Shown here: positions 59,571 to 64,000 of the stretch, piece after piece
How positions within the stretch are numbered: the first letter of the stretch is position 1
Layout of the letters: every line of letters starts with the position of its first letter
DNA from: DASRHT01 sp035650355
GTDB lineage: Bacteria > Chloroflexota > Ktedonobacteria > Ktedonobacterales > Ktedonobacteraceae
DNA length: 64,000 nucleotides
Assembly (NCBI GenBank): GCA_035650355.1
Contig: DASRHT010000102.1
Location: 32,713 to 96,712, forward strand
Reading direction: 5' to 3'
Program-made: the position numbers and the translations under genes
The notes under the pieces: generated by a model
Database searches by the model: none
What the model was told of the DNA's origin: nothing
Seen by the model: only the letters and a program-made list of their open reading frames with translations

Positions 59571-60917
59571 TTATGAATCGGCGACCCCGGTTCTTTTCCA
59601 TTTTTGCCATTTCACTTCGCGCTTACAGAAAAATGTCCAGTACGCCATGAGGATGGCGTACTCTTCGGCGAAGATTACCAGGTTCATCAGGAACCAGCTA
59701 ATTGGCAGCGTCACAAAGTAGATCGGTTTGCGGTACGACGCGTTTTCGATGAACAATAACGTGTAGATACCTGCACAAACGAACAAAACTGAGAGTAGGA
59801 TGACGAAATTCAGAGTCAGGAAAGAGTAGATATAAAGCGCGATAGTAAAAAGAGCGCCACAGGTATAGGCGAAGTCCTCCAGGATCACCAGGGGCAGGAT
59901 TAACCAGAACAGCGGACGATTCAGATTTTTTTGCAGGCCGAAGAAAAAGTTTTTATGTATCTGATACGCTTCAACGCGCCCACGTTTCCAGCGTAAGCGT
60001 TGCTTCAGGAGTGCGCGCAGCGTGGTCGGCCCCTCGGTGTGGACAAGCGAATCGGGGGCATAGATGATTTTCATGCCGGCTTCTTGGAGGCGGAAGGTCA
60101 GATCAATATCCTCGGTGAGCGTGCCGACGTGATACATCCCTAACTTTTCGAAAACCTCGCGGCGGAATGCCCCGAAGGCTCCTCCGATGACCACAACCGT
60201 ACCCAGCAGGGCCTCTGCCCTTTTGGTATAGAAGGCGAACAGGTACTCCAGGTCCTGTACGGTGCCCAGGATCGTTCGCGTGTTGCCGACTTTAATATTG
60301 CCCGCCGCCGCCATCACCTGTGGGTCGGCAAAATAAGCGACCATACGCTCGATGGCGTTCTCATGCACGGCAGAATCGGCATCGAAGGTCATAATAATGT
60401 TGCCGCGGGCAAGAGCGATGCCGCGGTTGAGTGCGGACCCTTTGCCGCCGTTTTGTTGATAATAATAGTAAATGGGGACGTACTTGTATGAAGGGATATC
60501 GCTCATCAAGGCTTCGTATTTGCGCAGGAATGCCCGCATGATTTCGTCGGATCGGTCCGTTGAACCATCGTTCACGACCACAATTTCTAGCGGGCGATAA
60601 TCATTGGCAAGGATCGTTTTTACCGTCGCTAACAGGCCCACTTCTTCGTTACAGGCAGGAATGATTACCGAGACTAGCGGTCTGTAGCTCCCGCTGGCGC
60701 AATGTTTTTTGCGCCGCTCCCACTGGAACGAATACCAGGGAGCAAGTACCAGAAAGAGTAATTGCTTCGGGGCGCCGACCCCGGAGATGACGAGCAAGGC
60801 ATACATCAAATTGTAGCAGATTGGATGGTTGAATGGCCTGGGCTGAATGAAAATGGCTGAAAGCACCATCCCGATCAGTGACATGTAAAGCAAGATGTAG
60901 AGCAGACTTTTCTTCAT
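59571..60917 (-). CDS. Processive GT2 glycosyltransferase (PgaC/IcaA-like)
   Basis: The 448-residue membrane enzyme has two N-terminal helices, a GT-A domain and about three C-terminal helices. The signature residues are all present: VVVNDGSTD, TFDADS, TEDIDLTFRLQEAG and QRLRWKRG (QxxRW). This set marks processive synthases such as PgaC/IcaA, hyaluronan or cellulose synthases. Its start overlaps the upstream gene as ATGA, and the deacetylase fusion follows. Poly-N-acetylglucosamine or a similar beta-glycan is likely but unproven. Confidence 0.9.
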   Translation of the reverse strand: MKKSLLYILLYMSLIGMVLSAIFIQPRPFNHPICYNLMYALLVISGVGAPKQLLFLVLAPWYSFQWERRKKHCASGSYRPLVSVIIPACNEEVGLLATVKTILANDYRPLEIVVVNDGSTDRSDEIMRAFLRKYEALMSDIPSYKYVPIYYYYQQNGGKGSALNRGIALARGNIIMTFDADSAVHENAIERMVAYFADPQVMAAAGNIKVGNTRTILGTVQDLEYLFAFYTKRAEALLGTVVVIGGAFGAFRREVFEKLGMYHVGTLTEDIDLTFRLQEAGMKIIYAPDSLVHTEGPTTLRALLKQRLRWKRGRVEAYQIHKNFFFGLQKNLNRPLFWLILPLVILEDFAYTCGALFTIALYIYSFLTLNFVILLSVLFVCAGIYTLLFIENASYRKPIYFVTLPISWFLMNLVIFAEEYAILMAYWTFFCKREVKWQKWKRTGVADS

Positions 60918-61411
60918 TGAACGCCTTTTCTAGGAACTTTTGTTTTTAAAGCATACAGGTACGCAGCAGTATCCTGTTTAAGCAGGGAGAGATATTTTCG
61001 ATCATCATACTTGCTCTCATTTTCGCAACCGGGGGGCTGTTTATAGACCATCTGCATCAACCGGGACGAGGTAAGCTGCCTGTGTTGTCTTGCCAGGTAG
61101 ATGCGCTTTGCCTGTACACTGCTAAAGTAAGAAATGGAGATGATCAGGATTGTCAGCACACCGATCTTGAAAACGAAAAACGGCAATTCATCAAACAGCA
61201 AAATCAGTATGCTGAGAAAAAGCAAACTGGCTACGAAGAGCGCAAAATTGGTAACAAACGCGCTAATGCGGCTTTTTAAACAATTTTTATGAACAACATG
61301 AAGCGCCAGGGTCTCCAGCAGCGCAAAATCCCTCTCCACCCTCTGTTCCGATAGCCTGTTCGAGTACATCATATTCACGCTCTTTTTTGTATCAATTGTA
61401 TCGTCTATCAT
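60914..61411 (-). CDS. Small membrane protein of the exopolysaccharide operon
   Basis: I do not recognise this 165-residue protein. It has two close membrane helices (about 57-77 and 80-98) between basic cytoplasmic parts, recalling the small partner PgaD, though without clear similarity. It ends in a four-base overlap with the GT2 start, so the two are coupled. ATG 61411 is preferred to 61456 because a TATAAT -10 (61442-61447, minus strand) lies between them and AAGGAA precedes 61411. Confidence 0.6.
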   Translation of the reverse strand: MIDDTIDTKKSVNMMYSNRLSEQRVERDFALLETLALHVVHKNCLKSRISAFVTNFALFVASLLFLSILILLFDELPFFVFKIGVLTILIISISYFSSVQAKRIYLARQHRQLTSSRLMQMVYKQPPGCENESKYDDRKYLSLLKQDTAAYLYALKTKVPRKGVQ

Positions 61412-61647
61412 AGAAGCATATTCCTTATTTTCTTTGATTTCATTATAATGGTGCATACATATGTCACAACAACAAATAGTACTTTTTGATATTTATCAAA
61501 TATTGATATATTTATATAACTCCTTTTGTGATATGCTCAAAGTTATATGTGACTCGTTCTTGACTACTCCAAGACGTTCTTTTTCTTCTTTTGGCAGACT
61601 ATACTTCTCCCAGGTATAAAAATGGACAAGCGAAAGGAAAAATATTC

Positions 61648-62433
61648 ATGCGTGTAATCTTATATGGCTGCGGAGATTTCTCCTATGTGATCGAGTACTT
61701 GCAGGAGGCCCTGAACAAATTGGGCAAACCTGCGTTCACTTCATTCAACCCCAACGATACAACAGCAAAAATCACGGTAGATGTGGTGGCGACGGAGTTA
61801 CGGTCAGAAGATCAGTTAGTGAAGCAGTATGGACAAAGGGTTAAGGACAATATTGCAGCACTGCAAAAAATGGGTATTCAAGTGCTGCTAGGAGTCGACG
61901 CCACCAATCATCCCTACTACGGGCCGTTTGATCTGGTGATTTTCCGTAATCCCCATACAGGTAATTATGGGAACAGCCAGGACCCGTCGATGCTCTCTTA
62001 TGTAGAGAGCATAGGAAAGAACAACCAGCTCTTTGAAGGCGTGCTCAAGAAGACGGAGCAGACGGTTGTTCCTTATGGTGAGGTGCTGATAACCGTTGTT
62101 GGGTGGCCCTATGTTGGGAAAAACCCGAAAACCTCGCTGGAAATGAAGGGCCTTAATCTTGATAACCCGACATATGCCAAAGAATATGGAAGCCGTGCTG
62201 GATTGGAGTTTTTAAGCTATATTGATTTTGGGACCCATTGGATCGCCAGGAACTCCGGGGGGTCTTTTGAAGCTGGGGAGATAGGACTGCATTATCGGGA
62301 TAACACGAAGTGGCGGGATGTGAAAGAGTTGGAGCATACCATGCGGGGATACGAAGAAAAGAATTGGCCCGCGTGGGTGTACAAGCATGACCAGTGGCAG
62401 GCCATCAAATACAAAATTAATAACAATCTCTGA
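61648..62433 (+). CDS. BMT5-like (DUF2431) Rossmann-fold protein
   Basis: The 261-residue protein begins MRVILYGCGDFSYVIEYLQE, the usual GxGDFS start of the BMT5-like methyltransferase fold. Next come YGQRVKDNIAALQKMGIQVL and FDLVIFRNPHTGNYGNSQDP, which match the eukaryotic 25S rRNA m3U methyltransferase domain (N-[FY]-P-H region). In bacteria its substrate is unknown. AAAGGAAAA precedes ATG 61648; the open frame from 61591 lacks a site. It is a lone gene flanked by divergent and convergent neighbours. Confidence 0.7.
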   Translation: MRVILYGCGDFSYVIEYLQEALNKLGKPAFTSFNPNDTTAKITVDVVATELRSEDQLVKQYGQRVKDNIAALQKMGIQVLLGVDATNHPYYGPFDLVIFRNPHTGNYGNSQDPSMLSYVESIGKNNQLFEGVLKKTEQTVVPYGEVLITVVGWPYVGKNPKTSLEMKGLNLDNPTYAKEYGSRAGLEFLSYIDFGTHWIARNSGGSFEAGEIGLHYRDNTKWRDVKELEHTMRGYEEKNWPAWVYKHDQWQAIKYKINNNL

Positions 62434-62454
62434 TCCCTTTGATTGGAACCCTTG

Positions 62455-62943
62455 CTACTCTCCTGGGGTGGCACCGATGACGAAGGCGTCGATCTGGTCG
62501 ATACGGCCACGCCAGTAGGGGAGTTTAGTTTTATGGCCGCCGCTGATGATCGTGGCGTCGCGTAGGTGGGCGTAGCGGTAGAGGATGGGAAGCCCTTCCG
62601 GGCCAATTTCGGGCTGATCGGCAGGAGGAACCAGAGCCGTATAATATTCTAGCAAGAAATCAGCGGTTTCCGGCTCCTCCTGGCGATATATCTCTTCGTG
62701 CAGGTCGATGTAGAACTGAGCGTAGGCGCGGGTGCTGACCATGACTCCGAAAACGAGCAGGCCCTGCATCTGGAACATAACCTCGATCTCCAGGTTATGC
62801 TGTTCTACTAATCTGGCCCAGGATTGTAATGCAACGTCCTGCTCGCCGTATTCTTTGAGCCAGAGGTTGCGCCTTTCCGTCCGCGTCAGCGGACGGAAGC
62901 CCATATCGGAAGGCGTTGCTTCTGGCTCTGGTGTATCTGCCAT
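62455..62943 (-). CDS. Hypothetical protein upstream of PBP gene end
   Basis: I cannot name this 162-residue protein. It has an acidic N-terminus, a central helical part (NLEIEVMFQMQGLLVFGVMV) that may be amphipathic, and a conserved-looking C-terminal block (LRDATIISGGHKTKLPYWRG). There is no signal peptide or Cys motif. It starts 36 bases after the PBP stop and reads in the same direction, so it may be cotranscribed with it. Confidence 0.6.
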   Translation of the reverse strand: MADTPEPEATPSDMGFRPLTRTERRNLWLKEYGEQDVALQSWARLVEQHNLEIEVMFQMQGLLVFGVMVSTRAYAQFYIDLHEEIYRQEEPETADFLLEYYTALVPPADQPEIGPEGLPILYRYAHLRDATIISGGHKTKLPYWRGRIDQIDAFVIGATPGE

Positions 62944-62979
62944 GAGATAAGGTCTCCAAGGCTCACTCGCGTGTACAAT

Positions 62980-64000
62980 TTACCCTGTTTGATCCCCCCC
63001 GGTCGGAGGTACACCGCCATCGCCACCATTGCCGCCGTTACCTCCGTTGCCTCCGCCAAAGGGTGGTATGATGGGCTGGCATCGTCTGCCGTGGCACCCT
63101 CTGAAATTCCCAGTGAAAGTGCTCTGCATGGTCGGCATCGTACCATCGATAAACCAGTCGGTGACGGTCGGTTCGCCCGGATTGGGGAGCAGACCGGTGA
63201 GCGCGGAAACCGTTCCGGCATGCACGTCGGCTGGCTTGACGAAATCATCCGCCGGGAAGTGGTAGTATTGCGTGGCGTACTGCAAGATGTCGTGCCAGAT
63301 GGGACCGGCCCCAGTAATACCGATGACGTTATTCATGATACTATTATCGCTATTACCTGCCCAGACTCCCACCGTTAAATGCGGCGTGTACCCCATCGTC
63401 CAGTTATCGCGGAAGCTATCGGTTGTACCCGTTTTGGCCGCTGCCGGGAAATTCTGCTCAAGCGGGTTGCCAGGCGAGAATTCGTGGTAACGAGAAGTTT
63501 TATCCGATAGCACGCTGCTCATCAGGAAGGCGACATCCGCGCGCATAACACGTACGCCCTGAGGGTGCGCAGCATCAAATTTATAGAGTGGGTGTCCCTG
63601 ATTATCGGTGATCTCTAAAACGGAAGTAGCTGGCTCACGCACTCCCTGATTGGCGAACGTGGCATAAGCGCCCGTCAGGTGGAGCAGTGAAACCTCAGTG
63701 GAGCCGATTGCCATTGATGGCCCCAGGTCTTTTAATGGCTTGCTGGCAACCTCAGTGAGGCCGAGCCTGGCAGCCATATTCAATACATTGGGGATACCGG
63801 CATATTCAATCGCGTCAATGGCCGGAATGTTGAACGAGTTGGCCAGCGCGTTACGAACGGTCATCGGAAAGCCGGTATGGAACGTGCCATCGTAGTTTTG
63901 CGGCGAATAATAGGGCGGCGCGCTATTGCCGGGATAGATGGTCTTATGGTCGGGAATAATCATCGCCGGATACCAGCCCATCTCGAAGGCGGTCGCGTAC
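62980..64000 (-). CDS. Class A penicillin-binding protein, C-terminal part
   Basis: The frame is open to the right edge, so the N-terminus and glycosyltransferase domain are outside the window. The visible 339 residues hold the end of the transpeptidase domain: SFN (the SxN motif) in ALANSFNIPAIDAIEYAG, and KTGT in FPAAAKTGTTDSFRDNWTMG, followed by VGVWAGNSDNS. The SxxK serine is not in the window. The C-terminal tail is Gly/Asn-rich (GGNGGNGGNGGDGG) and contains a short CHGRRC motif. It cross-links peptidoglycan outside the membrane. Confidence 0.9.
   Translation of the reverse strand, partial: YATAFEMGWYPAMIIPDHKTIYPGNSAPPYYSPQNYDGTFHTGFPMTVRNALANSFNIPAIDAIEYAGIPNVLNMAARLGLTEVASKPLKDLGPSMAIGSTEVSLLHLTGAYATFANQGVREPATSVLEITDNQGHPLYKFDAAHPQGVRVMRADVAFLMSSVLSDKTSRYHEFSPGNPLEQNFPAAAKTGTTDSFRDNWTMGYTPHLTVGVWAGNSDNSIMNNVIGITGAGPIWHDILQYATQYYHFPADDFVKPADVHAGTVSALTGLLPNPGEPTVTDWFIDGTMPTMQSTFTGNFRGCHGRRCQPIIPPFGGGNGGNGGNGGDGGVPPTGGDQTG

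Overview
The window looks like a chromosomal stretch from a Chloroflexota bacterium, most likely of the Ktedonobacteria type. This is an inference from gene content, not from a marker search. The hints are zinc-ribbon/transmembrane proteins, FHA and Ser/Thr-kinase-fold domains in metabolic genes, a WD40-caspase fusion, an archaeal-type aspartyl-tRNA synthetase behind a T-box, and many palindromic dispersed repeats. Base composition is even and nearly all genes are intact and closely packed. I see no prophage, CRISPR array, rRNA or intact insertion sequence.

Layout. 1-5764 (minus): compact purine operon with PurL carrying two PurS-like domains, a PurQ-PurM fusion and a PAICS-like PurC running off the left edge. 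6090-7836: promoter, T-box leader with an apparent Asn (AAC) specifier, and AspRS. 7968-16447: Nudix hydrolase, acetyl-CoA synthetase, two DUF3592-like membrane proteins, fumarase, a DUF402 protein, PanD and an M29 aminopeptidase. 17065-17795: MazEF-type pair, followed by a Uma2 remnant abutting a repeat. 18133-25675: secreted HExxE protein, PdxST, a GNAT-like protein, an SpoIIIAA/Ycf45-like ATPase with R3H, and threonine dehydratase. 25720-28848 (minus): accC-fabF-accB. 29386-41163: zinc-ribbon membrane proteins, GH3 lipoprotein, acyl-CoA synthetase, two MaoC-type hydratases, a TcmP-like protein, a phosphorylase-like protein and a nitrilase. 41613-42473: repeat-rich gene-free zone.

42474-49632 (minus) is the most unusual locus. 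It is a four-gene operon encoding (i) a pseudokinase-TM-Rieske protein, (ii) a FAD/NAD(P)H oxidoreductase with two FHA domains and a zinc ribbon, (iii) a six-cluster ferredoxin-like protein with two cyclic-nucleotide-binding folds, and (iv) a membrane protein with two His-14-His pairs as in diheme b cytochromes. Together they could form a signal-gated transmembrane electron-transfer chain. I do not recognise it as a described system.

49902-64000: FtsH, a WD40 protein with an inactivated caspase domain, three tandem initiator tRNA genes and one elongator tRNA-Met, an I-Ssp6803I-like PD-(D/E)XK endonuclease whose stop codon starts one base after that tRNA, a second HExxE protein with ricin-type lectin repeats, an exopolysaccharide locus (small membrane protein, GT2 synthase, GH26-NodB fusion), a BMT5-like Rossmann protein, a hypothetical protein, and the C-terminal part of a class A penicillin-binding protein.

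Five repeat classes thread the intergenic DNA: (R1) 26-27 nt hairpins GTAGGGGC..CTTGC..GCCCT, one of them inside the T-box leader; (R2) elements with a TGAG..GCGTT core between complementary arms whose sequence differs between copies; (R3) a motif containing GATAAATCGGGTCGCTACG, one copy supplying a gene's stop codon; (R4) MITE-like units with CAGGGCTTyTC terminal repeats; (R5) long perfect inverted repeats with unrelated arms and mostly very short loops.
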